Positions 47,495 to 59,515 of a stretch of DNA of 64,000 nt are shown in pieces. Location of the stretch: positions 34,259,989-34,323,988 of the forward strand of contig NC_092572.1 in the NCBI RefSeq assembly GCF_037975245.1, written 5' to 3'. The notes under the pieces are model-generated. The model did no database searches, had not been told where the DNA came from, and worked only from the letters and a program-made list of their open reading frames with translations. The stretch is from Apostichopus japonicus (Eukaryota; Echinodermata; Holothuroidea; Aspidochirotida; Stichopodidae). Made by a program: the position numbers and the translations under genes. Each line of letters opens with the position of its first letter. Position 1 is the stretch's first letter.

Positions 47495-47773
47495 GTATGA
47501 TGAATAAGAATGGATCCCACCAATCCATTCTTCCTGGCACTTCTACTAACTTAACGTGTTGCATTAACAACACTAACACGTCCATATGGTGGTTCAACCA
47601 CTTGATAGTTTACCATGGAGGACAAGCTATCGGTACTGAACATAACTTGAATGTGACACTGGATGAAGAATATACACGACTGCACATCATCAACAGTACT
47701 ACAAATAATACAGGGGAATATAAGTGTACTCTCGGAAATAAAACTATTTCAATCTATAAAATCGATGTAAGAG
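47495..47773 (+). CDS. Gene B, exon 2: first Ig-like domain
   Basis: Acceptor CTCTTTTTTATACAAG|GT, donor GTAAGAG|GTAAGT, symmetric phase 1-1 (279 nt, 93 codons), the classic architecture of Ig exons. Ig hallmarks are NLTCC (first Cys), SIWWF (core Trp), then YTRLHIINSTTNNTGEYKC (edge strand and second Cys with the N-x-G-x-Y-x-C pattern). Six N-glycosylation sequons are visible. It would lie extracellularly at the N-terminus of a cell-surface receptor. Confidence 0.88.
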
Positions 47774-47954
47774 GTAAGTTTGTGAATATGTCTACTTGCA
47801 ATGCATCTTCCAAATCTCAAAATCATCACCTTCGGTATCAAATATGAATCTCCAGATTCGTTATAAGTAAAATAGTATAAGTGATTCTACAGGTTTTGCA
47901 TATGAATCCTGCGTTTACAATCTCAATATGGGAACGTGATGTCATGTAACAACG

Positions 47955-49440
47955 ATATGCAATTACTGAGCATTACATGTCCTTTACTATCCTGTAAGCT
48001 ATGCAATAACTGAGCATTACGTGTTCTTTACTATCCTGTAAGGTATGCAATAACTGAGCATTACATGTTCTTTACTATCCTGTAAGGAATGCTAATAACT
48101 GAGCATAACATGTTCTTTACTATCCTGTAAGGTATGCAATTACTGAGCATAACATGTTCTTTACTATCCTGTAAGGTATGCAATAACTGAGCATTGCATG
48201 TTCTTTACTATCCTGTAAGGTATGCAATAACTGAGCATTACATGTTCTTTACTATCCTGTAAGGTATGCAATAACTGAGCATTGCATGTTCTTTACTATC
48301 CTGTAAGGTATGCAATAACTGAGCATTACATGTTCTTTACCATCCTGTAAGGAATGCTAATAACTGAGCATAACATGTTCTTTACTATCCTGTAAGGTAT
48401 GCAATAACTGAGCATAACATGTTCTTTACTATCCTGTAAGGTATGCAATAACTGAGCATTGCATGTTCTTTACTATCCTGTAAGGTATGCAATAACTGAG
48501 CATTTCATGTTCTTTACTATCCTGTAAGGTATGCAATAACTGAGCATTGCATGTTCTTTACTATCCTGTAAGGTATGCAATAACTGAGCATTACATGTAC
48601 TTTACTATCCTGTAAGGAATGCTAATAACTGAGCATAACATGTTCTTTACTATCCTGTAAGGTATGCAATAACTGAGCATAACATGTTCTTTACTATCCT
48701 GTAAGGTATGCAATAACTGAGCATTGCATGTTCTTTACTATCCTGTAAGGTATGCAATAACTGAGCATTACATGTTCTTTACTATCCTGTAAGGTATGCA
48801 ATAACTGAGCATTGCATGTTCTTTACTATCCTGTAAGGTATGCAATAACTGAGCATTACATGTACTTTACTATCCTGTAAGGTATGCAATAACTGAGCAT
48901 TACATGTTCTTTACTATCCTGTAAGGTATGCAATAACTGAGCATTACATGTACTTTACTATCCTGTAAGGTATGCAATAACTGAGCATTACGTGTTCTTT
49001 ACTATCCCGTAAGGTATGCAATAACTGAGCATTACATGTTATTTACTATCCTGTAAGGTATGCAATAACTGAGCATTACATGTTCTTTACTATCCTGTAA
49101 GGTATGCAATAACTGAGCATTACATGTTCTTTACTATCCTGTAAGGTATACAATAACTGAGCATTACATGTTCTTTACTATCCTGTAAGGAAATAACTGA
49201 GCATTACATGTTCTTTACCATCCTGTAAGGTATACAATAACTGAACATTACATGTTCTTTACTATCCTGTAAGGTATGCAATAACTGAGCATTACATGTT
49301 CTTTACTATCCTGTAAGGTATGAAATAACTGAGCATTACATGTTCTTTACTATCCTGTAAGGTATGCAATAACTGAGCATTACATGTTTTTCACTATCCT
49401 GTAAGGAATGCAATAACTGAGGAATACATGTTTTTTACTG
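47955..49440. repeat. 44-bp minisatellite in gene B intron 2, about 33 copies
   Basis: Units GGTATGCAATAACTGAGCAT followed by TACATGTTCTTTACTATCCTGTAA. The last degenerate copy runs into the polypyrimidine tract of the acceptor at 49458. Each unit contains CTGTAAG|GTATGC, which looks like a 5' splice site, preceded by a T/C-rich stretch. Blocks of variant units (GGAATGCTAATAAC, GCATTGCATG) recur with regular spacing. Confidence 0.95.
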
Positions 49441-49458
49441 TCTTGTTTTCATTTCCAG

Positions 49459-49722
49459 TGCCCATCTCAAAGCTATTTCTTGAAGTTTCAAATGACTCGG
49501 ATTATTATATCCTCTGTTTCGGGGACCAGCAGCCAACAGAGCCGTTTGTATGGAGAATCGATGGAGAAATTGCTGTTAAAGACAGTTATGTAGTTATGCA
49601 TAATACTTCAGAAGGTTTTGTTAATGCATCTATTTTAATTCTCCCACGGAGCAGCGCCAATAAAACAGTCACGTGCGAACACGGAAGTGTATCAGTTTCG
49701 AAAAACCTAGATGAAAAAACAG
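49459..49722 (+). CDS. Gene B, exon 3: second Ig-like domain
   Basis: Acceptor TTTTCATTTCCAG|TG, donor AAAACAG|GTACGG, symmetric phase 1-1 (264 nt, 88 codons). It contains DYYILCFGDQ (first Cys), FVWRIDGEI (core Trp) and NKTVTCEHGS (second Cys), with several sequons. The fold is divergent but the C-W-C spacing and exon phase support an Ig-like domain. It precedes the membrane-spanning exon. Confidence 0.83.
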
Positions 49723-50870
49723 GTACGGTAATTTCTATTAATGTTTTAATGCTAACAAGGAAGTACATAGTACTAATGTAGCAAAACAATTTTGATTACC
49801 ATATTAAGTAAATGTCATGATGTTCAAATCTTAAATGGAGATACGTTAAGATAGTAATAACGAAAATAAGAAGCAACTTGTATTATGTCGCTACACTAAT
49901 TCAATTTGCAATCAATTGCTTGGTTAATAGTGCATGTAACTTTGGATTGCTGCTAAACCTTGTGCTACCTTCCCTTGTTCATTTTCATGCTATAATGTGG
50001 TGGACAATTTATTACGGAAACGCTCAGTCATATTTTGACAGCCTCTCCTTTATCATATGTGTTACATGGCCGATATTTTTATTGGCATTTTTATGTTTAG
50101 AATTCCCAAGTAGAGGAAAGGTGACGCAAGGACCCATATGATCAAGTTGTAAGAGGGATATGAGAGTACTTCTCTGATAAGCCCCCCCCCCCCCTGGATA
50201 ATCTGTTGCCAGGCAGTATAGGGCTGCTCTTATAAAGGCGATGATCCCTGGTCCCTGATTCAATGGACAATGCTGCAGCAATTACATATGTTGTGTGTTG
50301 CAAGTTCTATATAGTTTTAAGTTCAACCATAAAGCTACATAGTTTTACCCATCCTCATAGTTTTGACCCATCCTCACAGCTTTACCCATCCTCATAGTTT
50401 TACTCGTGGACCCTACGGGAGAGTTGAGCGTCTCAAACTGAATACTTCTGAAAGTTCTGTCTATAACAAAGAGAATAGAATCAATTCAGATTCAATAGAA
50501 TAATGTTTTGTTCGTAGCTTTTTTTCAGTCTGGCCCAGTATTAAACACAGCGACGAAACACCAAACATAAGTCAACCCCTCCATATAGATTTGGCCGATT
50601 CATTTTTCATCTTTTTATTGGTGTAATATGTAAAGCAGTATCACCCAGGACTCATCGAGATCCTTATTCCGGATTGGTATACGAATGTTAACGCTTGATC
50701 GATATTGTTTTATTGACGATGCATTATAGAGCAGTTAGCGAGATTAATAGTTTAAAAGACTTCAGATACAGATGAATAGAAAAAACAGAAATCAATTATT
50801 TTAACAGAGTATAATATCCTTATTAGTCGGAGTTGTTCAGAATGTTGTTTTCTCATCTCCTCTTCAGCAG

Positions 50871-50987
50871 ATGACACACAAGAATCAATATATTTTTTCT
50901 GGATAACAGGAGCCAGCGCTGTCATAATTTTGGTTATAGCCTCATTCTCATACGTGGTGTTCACATATGCCTATCCAATATCGAAAG
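50871..50987 (+). CDS. Gene B, exon 4: transmembrane helix
   Basis: The acceptor CATCTCCTCTTCAGCAG|AT is a tandem CAGCAG site; the donor is TCGAAAG|GTAGAT. Phase 1-1, 117 nt (39 codons). It encodes DDTQESIY, then FFWITGASAVIILVIASFSY and VVFTYAYPISK: a single hydrophobic span of about 22 residues preceded by acidic residues and followed by Lys, as expected for a type I membrane protein. Using the first CAG (exon start 50868) would add one residue, Ala. Confidence 0.85.
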
Positions 50988-51215
50988 GTAGATCAACCAA
51001 GTATGAAACTAAGTTTATAGGCCTACCGGTATATGCAAAGAAAACTTGAAGCATTGTAAAGCTGTTTGCACGTATTAGACCTAACAACAACGAAATATCT
51101 CTATCACGGCATTTCATGTACGTATTAGGTCTAGATGTAAGATCGGTGTCTTCAACACTTGCCTGTATTATGTACCCGATGTATTAATATAATAAACTAT
51201 ATAAATATTTCACAG

Positions 51216-51244
51216 GTCGTCTTGTGAGCAGGAAACAGCGGCAA
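51216..51244 (+). CDS. Gene B, exon 5: 29-nt juxtamembrane exon
   Basis: Acceptor AAATATTTCACAG|GT, donor CGGCAA|GTAAGG. Enters phase 1, leaves phase 0. Encodes [10 protein letters not shown], a positively charged stop-transfer segment directly after the membrane span. A long (TA)n run starts 9 nt after the donor. Confidence 0.72.
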
Positions 51245-51252
51245 GTAAGGCA

Positions 51253-51383
<131 letters not shown>

Positions 51384-51485
51384 GTATGTAATCCTCTCTC
51401 CTTATCAAACTGTGTGTTTCAGAACATAGGATGTAATATTGACCCTTAATGTAATCACTGATATTCTCTTGTACTGATAGATCAG

Positions 51486-51511
51486 GAGTCCCGCCGGTCA
51501 TCAATTTATTC
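51486..51511 (+). CDS. Gene B, exon 6: 26-nt juxtamembrane exon
   Basis: Acceptor TACTGATAGATCAG|GAG, donor TTTATTC|GTAAGT. Phase 0 in, phase 2 out, encoding ESRRSSIY. An alternative acceptor (GATAG|ATCAG) would shift the frame and also stays open through exon 7, but then the exon at 58052 would meet a stop, so the first choice is preferred. The Tyr continues into SIPS, a Y-x-x-P motif that SH2 adaptors can bind (inference). Confidence 0.62.
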
Positions 51512-51725
51512 GTAAGTAATCCCACCATTTTTATATCAGTAATATAGTGACAACATGTGCATAGAAATAATTTATGAAATGATGTAGATTTCTCTCCTTT
51601 GAGCTCTTCAATAATTTAAAAGTACCATTTGTACATATTCTTTCCCTAATTTGTGTCATTCGGTATATGAATAATGTAACTTTAATTAGCTTATTTCATT
51701 GCTGATATTTCTTCGCATGATACAG

Positions 51726-51784
51726 AATACCGAGCACCGCATCCTCTGACAGACAACGTCGTGCTGACGCAGTCTCCAAGCAGG
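51726..51784 (+). CDS. Gene B, exon 7: cytoplasmic tail
   Basis: Acceptor CGCATGATACAG|A, donor AAGCAGG|GTAGGT. Phase 2 in, phase 1 out (59 nt). Encodes (S)IPSTASSDRQRRADAVSKQ, polar and basic, consistent with a juxtamembrane tail. The phase 1 end matches the exon at 58052, although more exons could be hidden in the 6-kb intron. Confidence 0.65.
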
Positions 51785-52977
51785 GTAGGTTTAATAACTC
51801 CTACATTAGCTAAAGTGAGTTTAACCGAAACTTACGCCATTCTATAAGGAAATACTAGATTCAAGCCGGGAGTAGAGTGGTCAGATATCACTCATAATGG
51901 CACAGTTTTAGCGAAAACCAAATAATTGAAATATTCAGACTGTGATAATTGGAAATCATATCGCCTAGGTAAGCTTTTTGATACCTTCACTTCACTGAAT
52001 ATAAAACTCTTACATATCAACCTTTTTGAGGTTTGGTCGTTCGCAGTAAATATGGGGGGGGGGGGGAGGGGGCAAGTACTTCTGTTTTGAATGATCGGCT
52101 AATTGCCCAAAGAGTAAACTGGTTTAACTTTAATAGTTGACCAGCCTTTGTTTGGTCCAGGGGCTTGTGGGAGTGGTGTGGACTCCAAAAGAGATACCAA
52201 ATGGTTTGGGCTGTAGTGAACAATGTTATGGCACTCTCGGGCTTTCTCTGTTGAGGAAAGGTTTTTTAATTCCCATGTTGGTGGGTATCGGGCAGAATAT
52301 GATCTTATAATTAAGTGAATTGTTTTTTCGGTACTTGTCACGCGACTTTCTGAGGGTCTTTCTCCAGATTTTATATCAGTACCGTACCCTATCTGGTCAT
52401 TTGGTCGATTGCATCCTATTTTGGCAATTGTTTGCTTTTTTCAAGAATTTTGGCAGATGAAGACTCTAAGAATCTGGGAAGACCGTCTCTTGCCGTGCAA
52501 CGAAATCAAAATTAAACAAATAGGAAATGTGTTTATAGTTACTGTGTATACTCATACGCGTGGGACAGTATGAAGTATTTCCTATTGTGTAGTTTTGTTT
52601 AGATGCTTGAGATTATGATGCATTTAAATACATATCAGAAAGAGGAATTTCTCGTATTTTATTCTGTGGAATGTATCTCAGACCCCAATAGTAGATTCAG
52701 GCAGAGAATTCTCCTAAGTTGCAGCGTTTCAAACACTTCTTGTTCTCTCATAGCTAGTAAAGATTGGAAATAAAAGTCAGAGAGAGCAATTAAATTGCTC
52801 TGGAATGTTTTCTAAGCCCTATTGTAAGTCATTCAGCGTTAGCTTTGAAATTTCAACTTCAGATACATCAGTTTATCTCAGATAGAGATATCACTGGTTG
52901 GGGTCCAGGATGCGAAACCTCGGAAAGCTATAGCATTTTAGATATTTCTGGCACTATAGTTTGATTTTCCTGAGGTG
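51785..52977. other. Intron of gene B before the 23-bp array
   Basis: AT-rich. A minus frame at 52341-52099 (80 codons) has protein-like composition, possibly a transposon relic, but no family is recognised. A G-run lies at about 52056-52072. Confidence 0.4.
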
Positions 52978-55900
52978 GCGCTGTCATGACTGGTGCATAT
53001 ATGTAAGATGTCATGACTGGTGCATATAAGATGTCATGACTGGTGCATATAAGATGTCATGACTGGTGTATGTAAGATGTCATGACTGGTGTATGTAATA
53101 TGTCATGACTGATGTATGTAATATGTTATGACTGGTGTATGTAAGATGTCATGACTGGTGTATGTAATATGTCATGACTGGTGTATGTAAGATGTCATGA
53201 CTGGTGTATGTAAGATGTCTTGACTGGTGTATGTAATATGTCATGACTGGTGTATGTAAGATGTCTTGACTGGTGTATGTAAGATGTCATGACTGGTGTA
53301 TATAAGATGTCATGACTGGTGTATGTAATATGTCATGACTGGTGTATATAAGATGTCATGACTGGTGTATGTAAGATGTCATGACTGGTGTATATAAGAT
53401 GTCATGACTGGTGTATGTAATATGTCATGACTGGTGTATGTAAGATGTCAGGACTGGTGTATATAAGATGTCATGACTGGTGTATGTAATATGTCATGAC
53501 TGGTGTATGTAAGATGTCTTGACTGGTGTATATAAGATGTCATGACTGGTGTATGTAAGATGTCATGACTGGTGTATATAAGATGTCATGACTGGTGTAT
53601 GTAATATGTCATGACTGGTGTATGTAAGATGCCAGGACTGGTGCACATAAGATGTCATGACTGGTGTATATAAGATGTCAGGACTGGTGTATGTAAGATG
53701 TCATGACTGGTGTATGTAAGATGTCTTGACTGGTGTATGTAAGATGTCATGACTGGTGTATATAAGATGTCATGACTGGTGTATGTAAGATGTCATGACT
53801 GGTGTATATAAGATGTCATGACTGGTGTATGTAAGATGTCATGACTGGTGTATGTAAGATGTCATGACTGGTGTATGTAAGATGTCATGACTGGTGTATG
53901 TAAGATGTCAGGACTGGTGTATGTAAGATGTCATTACTGGTGTATGTAATATGTCATGACTGGTGTATGTAATATGTCATGACTGGTGTATGTAATATGG
54001 CATGACTGGTGTATGTAAGATGTCATGACTGGTGTATGTAATATGTCAGGACTGGTGTATGTAAGATGTCATGACTGGTGTATGTAAGATGTCATGACTG
54101 GTGTATGTAAGATGTCATTACTGGTGTATGTAATATGTCATGACTGGTGTATGTAAGATGTCATGACTGGTGTATGTAATATGTCATGACTGGTGTATGT
54201 AATATGTCATGACTGGTGTATGTAAGATGTCATGACTGGTGTATGTAAGATGTCTTGACTGGTGCATATACGATGGCATGACTGGTGTATATAAGATGTC
54301 ATTACTGGTGTATATAAGATGTCAGGACTGGTGTATGTAACATATCAGGACTGGCGTATGTAAGATGTCATTACTGGTGCAGATAAGATGTCATGACTGG
54401 TGTATGTAAGATGTCATGACTGGTGTATGTAATATGTCATGACTGGTGTATGTAATATGTCATTACTGGTGTATGTAAGATGTCTTGACTGGTGCACATA
54501 AGATGTCATGACTGGTGTATATAAGATGTCAGGACTGGTGTATGTAAGATGTCATGACTGGTATATGTAAGATGTCAGGACTGGTGTATATAAGATGTCA
54601 TGACTGGTGTATGTAATATGTCATGACTGGTGTATGTAACATGTCTTGACTGGTGTATATAAGATGTCATGACTGGTGTATGTAAGATGTCATGACTGGT
54701 GTATGTAAGATGTCAGGACTGGTGTATGTAAGATGTCATGACTGGTGTATGTAAGATGTCATGACTGGTGTATGTAAGATGTCATTACTGGTGTATGTAA
54801 TATGTCATGACTGGTGTATGTAAGATGTCATGACTGGTGTATGTAATATGTCATGACTGGTGTATGTAAGATGTCATGACTGGTGTATGTAATATGTCAT
54901 GACTGGTGTATGTAAGATGTCATGACTGGTGTATGTAAGATGTCTTGACTGGTGCATATACGATGGCATGACTGGTGTATATAAGATGTCATTACTGGTG
55001 TATATAAGATGTCAGGACTGGTGTATGTAACATATCAGGACTGGCGTATGTAAGATGTCATTACTGGTGCAGATAAGATGTCATGACTGGTGTATGTAAG
55101 ATGTCATGACTGGTGTATGTAATATGTCATGACTGGTGTATGTAATATGTCATTACTGGTGTATGTAAGATGTCTTGACTGGTGCACATAAGATGTCATG
55201 ACTGGTGTATATAAGATGTCAGGACTGGTGTATGTAAGATGTCATGACTGGTATATGTAAGATGTCAGGACTGGTGTATATAAGATGTCATGACTGGTGT
55301 ATGTAATATGTCATGACTGGTGTATGTAACATGTCTTGACTGGTGTATATAAGATGTCATGACTGGTGTATGTAAGATGTCATGACTGGTGTATATAAGA
55401 TGTCTTGACTGGTGTATGTAATATGTCATGACTGGTGTATGTAAGATGTCAGGACTGGTGCACATAAGATGTCATGACTGGTGTATATAAGATGTCAGGA
55501 CTGGTGTATGTAAGACTTCATGACTGGTGTATGTAAGATGTCTTGACTGGTGTATGTAAGATGTCATGACTGGTGTATATAAGATGTCATGACTGGTGTA
55601 TGTAAGATGTCATGACTGGTGTATATAAGATGTCATGACTGGTGTATGTAATATGTCATGACTGGTGTATGTAAGATGTCTTGACTGGTGTATATAAGAT
55701 GGCATGACTGGTGTATGTAAGATGTCATGACTGGTGTATGTAATATGTCAGGACTGGTGTATGTAAGATGTCATGACTGGTGTATGTAAGATGTCAGGAC
55801 TGTTGTATGTAACATATCAGGACTGGCGTATGTAAGATGTCATTACTGGTGCAGATAAGATGTCATGACTGGTGTATGTAAGATGTCATGACTGGTGTAT

Positions 55901-58050
55901 GTAATATGTCATGACTGGTGTATGTAATATGTCATTACTGGTGTATGTAAGATGTCTTGACTGGTGCACATAAGATGTCATGACTGGTGTATATAAGATG
56001 TCAGGACTGGTGTATGTAAGATGTCATGACTGGTGTATGTAAGATGTCATGACTGGTGTATGTAAGATGTCTTGACTGGTGTATGTAAGATGTCATGACT
56101 GGTGTTTATAAGATGTCATGACTGGTGTATGTAATATGTCATGACTGGTGTATGTAATATGTCATGACTGGTGTATGTAAGATGTCTTGACTGGTGTATA
56201 TAAGATGGCATGACTGGTGTATATAAGATGTCAGGACTGGTGTATGTAAGATGTCATGACTGGTGTATGTAAGATGTCATGACTGGTGTATGTAAGATGT
56301 CATTACTGGTGTATGTAAGATGTCTTGACTGATGCATATAAGATGCCATGACTGGTGTATATAAGATGTCATGACTGGTGTATGTAAGATGTCATTACTG
56401 GTGTATGTAAGATGTCTTGACTGGTGCATATAAGATGCCATGACTGATGCATATAAGATGTCATGACTGGTGTATATAAGATGTTATGACTGGTGTATGT
56501 AATATGTCATGACTGGTGTATGTAATATGTCATGACTGGTGTATGTAAGACTTCATGACTGGTGTATGTAATATGTCATGACTGGTGTATGTAATATGTC
56601 TTGCCTGGTGCATATAAGATGTCATGACTGGTGCATATAAGATGGCATGACTGGTGTATATAAGATGTCATGACTGGTGTATGTAATATGTCATGACTGG
56701 TGTATGTAATATGTCATGACTGGTGTATGTAAGATGTCTTGATTGGTTAATATAAGATGTCATGACTGGTGTATGTAAGACTTCATGACTGGTGTATGTA
56801 ATATGTCATGACTGGTGTATGTAAGATGTCTTGACTGTTGCATATAAGATGTCTTGACTGGTGCATATAAGATGGCATGACTGGTGCATATAAGATGTCA
56901 TGACTGGTGTATATAAGATGTCATGACTGGTGTATGTAATATGTCATGACTGGTGTATGTAATATGTCATGACTGGTGTATGTAAGATGTCTTGATTGGT
57001 GCATATAAGATGTCATGACTGGTGTATATAATATGTCATGACTGGTGTATGTAATATGTCATGACTGGTGTATGTAATATGTCATGACTGGTGTATATAA
57101 GATGTCATTACTGGTGTTTGTAATATGTCATGACTGGTGTATGTAAGATGTCATGACTGGTGTATGTAAGATGTCATGACTGGTGTATGTAAGATGTCTT
57201 GACTGGTGTATATAAGATGGCATGACTGGTGTATGTAAGATGTCATGACTGGTGTATGTAAGATGTCATGACTGGTGTATGTAAGATGTCATGACTGGTG
57301 TATATAAGATGTCATGACTGGTGTATGTAAGATGTCAGGACTGGTGTATGTAAGATGTCATGACTGGTGTATGTAAGATGTCATGACTGGTGTATGTAAG
57401 ATGTCATGACTGGTGTATGTAAGATGTCATGACTGGTGTATGTAAGATGTCATGACTGGTGTATGTAAGATGTCATGACTGGTGTATGTAAGATGTCATG
57501 ACTGGTGTATGTAATATGTCATGACTGGTGTATGTAAGATGTCATGACTTGTGTATGTAAGATGTCATGACTGGTGTATGTAAGATGTCATGACTGGTGT
57601 ATGTAAGATGTCATGACTGGTGTATGTAAGATGTCTTGACTGGTGTATGTAAGATGTCATGACTGGTGTATATAAGATGTCATGACTGGTGTATGTAATA
57701 TGTCATGACTGGTGTATGTAAGATGTCATGACTGGTGTATGTAAGATGTCTTGACTGGTGTATGTAAGATGTCATGACTGGTGTATATAAGATGTCAGGA
57801 CTGGTGTATGTAAGATGTCAGGACTTTTGCATATAAGATGTCAGGACTGGTGTATGTAATATGTCATGACTGGTGTATGTAAGATGTCATGACTGGTGTA
57901 TGTAAGATGTCATGACTGGTGTATGTAAGATGTCATGACTGGTGTATGTAAGATGTCATGACTGGTGTATGTAAGATGTCATGACTGGTGTATGTAAGAC
58001 TGCATGACTGGTGTATGTAAGACTGCATGACTGGTGTATGTAAGATGTCA
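52978..58050. repeat. 23-bp minisatellite, about 220 copies (5 kb), in gene B intron 7
   Basis: Units ATGTCATGACTGGTGTATGT plus AAG, with variants TCAGGACTGG, TCTTGACTGG, GTATATAAG and GTGCATATAAG. A 690-bp segment (30 units) is repeated: the string with GCATATACGATGGCATGACT occurs at about 54266 and 54956 with the same neighbours over 400 bp or more. The array ends exactly at the acceptor of the exon at 58052, whose first bases resemble a unit. Confidence 0.96.
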
Positions 58051-58051
58051 G

Positions 58052-58333
58052 GACGGGTGTATGTCGGGATTCTCGACTGGAAAGTGGAATATGCCCATAA
58101 ACATTACATTTCTATTGATTATTCTTACGCTCCGGTAGAGTCTACAGAGCAAGAGGAATGTGACAACAAGGTGCAGACAAAGAATGAAAGCTGCAACTCA
58201 TTTGAACGTCAGGTGCAACAGTTTGGGATAAATCTACAGTCCTTCAGGTCTGCTGACGCTCTCAATGAATTTTGGGAGGCTTCTCTGTATGACGGGACCC
58301 TTAAGGATAAGTTTGTCGTTAGAAGTCTCAGTG
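58052..58333 (+). CDS. Gene B, exon 8: cytoplasmic, possible start of a divergent kinase-like domain
   Basis: Symmetric phase 1-1 exon of 282 nt (94 codons) with strong donor TCAGTG|GTAAGT. The acceptor AAGATGTCAG|GA lies in the last unit of the 23-bp array and lacks a good pyrimidine tract. It encodes GRVYVGILDWKVEYAHKHYI, an acidic linker (STEQEECDNK) and a C-terminal part with LNEFWEASLYDGTLKDKFVV and RSLSG. The FW-x-A-x-L-x-DG...VV-x-x-L pattern resembles the beta2-beta3 start of divergent tyrosine-kinase receptors in invertebrates, but here without a visible Gly loop or VAIK Lys. Kinase identity is inference only; the rest of the domain lies outside the recognised sequence. Confidence 0.68.
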
Positions 58334-58539
58334 GTAAGTGATCTTGGCTGTTAATATTGACTATTGGACGGAGTGTTATTATCGGTGATAACTGATAGGG
58401 TATATAGGTCGACTTAGAGGTTCACTGCGTTGATATGTCTCATATTCTGTTTTTACCTATGGACTATTCATAAGTAATGTTTGTAGAAACATATTTGATT
58501 CATATAGACAGTGATTAGGGGTAAGCAGTGTCCATTATA

Positions 58540-58722
58540 CGTTTCAGGTTCGTGACTATCCCTCCCTTTGTATTTTCAATAGACAACTTAAAACATTTCT
58601 GTTTGATTCCTAGTCTTTTGTTTCCCCTTGGTTTCCTTTGTCTCTTTCCTACTTTGAAAAGCGCTTTGAAACGCTGTATTAAAGCGCTATAAAATGTAAT
58701 CAATTATTATTATTATTATTAT
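58540..58722 (+). mobile_element. CR1/Rex-like LINE 3' end, 5'-truncated
   Basis: Encodes a last C-terminal piece (FRQLKTFLFDS, stop) and then the typical 3' UTR GAAAAGCGCTTTGAAACGCT, AAAGCGCTATAAAATG and an (ATT)n tail. The end resembles that of the LINE at 40848-41565 (GCGC...TATAA...ATTATT). It is inserted just after exon 8 of gene B. Confidence 0.82.
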
Positions 58723-58734
58723 GATACGTGATAG

Positions 58735-59515
58735 GCTGGTTGAATGGATTGCACGGTGTCATCAGTGTTATTATATACGTGGTAGGCTAATTGTATTGAT
58801 AGCACGGTGTCATTAGTATTATACGTAATGGGCTTATTGTATGGGTAGCACGGTGTCATTAGTATTATACGTGATTAGCTAATTATATGGATAGCACGGT
58901 GTAATCAGTGTTATACGTGATAGGCTAATTGTATGGATAACACGGTGTCATCAGTGTTATACGTGATAGGCTAATTGTATGGATAACACGGTGTAATCAG
59001 TGTTATACGTGGTAGGCTAATTGTATGGATAACACGGTGTCATCAGTGTTATACGTGATAGGCTAATTATATGGATAGCACGGTGTAATCAGTGTTATAC
59101 GTGATAGGCTAATTATATGGATAACACGGTGTAATCAGTGTTATACGTGATAGGCTAATTATATGGATAACACGGTGTAATCAGTGTTATACGTGGTAGG
59201 CTAACTGTATGGATAACACGGTGTCATCAGTGTTATACGTGATAGGCTAATTGTATGGATAACACGGTGTCATTAGTATTATACGTGATAGGCTAATTAT
59301 ATGGATAGCACGGTGTCATCAGTGTTACTATATACGTGGTAGGCTAATTGTATTGATAGCACGGTGTCATTAGTATTATACGTGATTAGCTAATTATATG
59401 GATAGCACGGTGTAATCAGTGTTATACGTGGTAGGCTAATTGTATGGATAACACGGTGTCATCAGTGTTATACGTGATAGGCTAATTGTATGGATAACAC
59501 GGTGTCATCAGTTTT
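58735..59515. repeat. 46-bp minisatellite, about 17 copies
   Basis: Units GTGATAGGCTAATTGTATGG followed by ATAACACGGTGTCATCAGTGTTATAC, with ATAGCACGG/ATAACACGG and GTGGTAGG/GTGATAGG variants. A longer unit with ATTGATAGCACGG and GTGATTAGC appears at about 58780-58880 and again at about 59330-59420. Confidence 0.94.

Noticed and set aside
47955-49440. CRISPR-like appearance of regular direct repeats
   Set aside because: Repeats are contiguous with no unique spacers, in a eukaryotic intron. The same holds for every array in the window.
52099-52341. 80-codon minus frame in a gene B intron
   Set aside because: Looks somewhat protein-like and may be a transposon relic, but no motif could be named.
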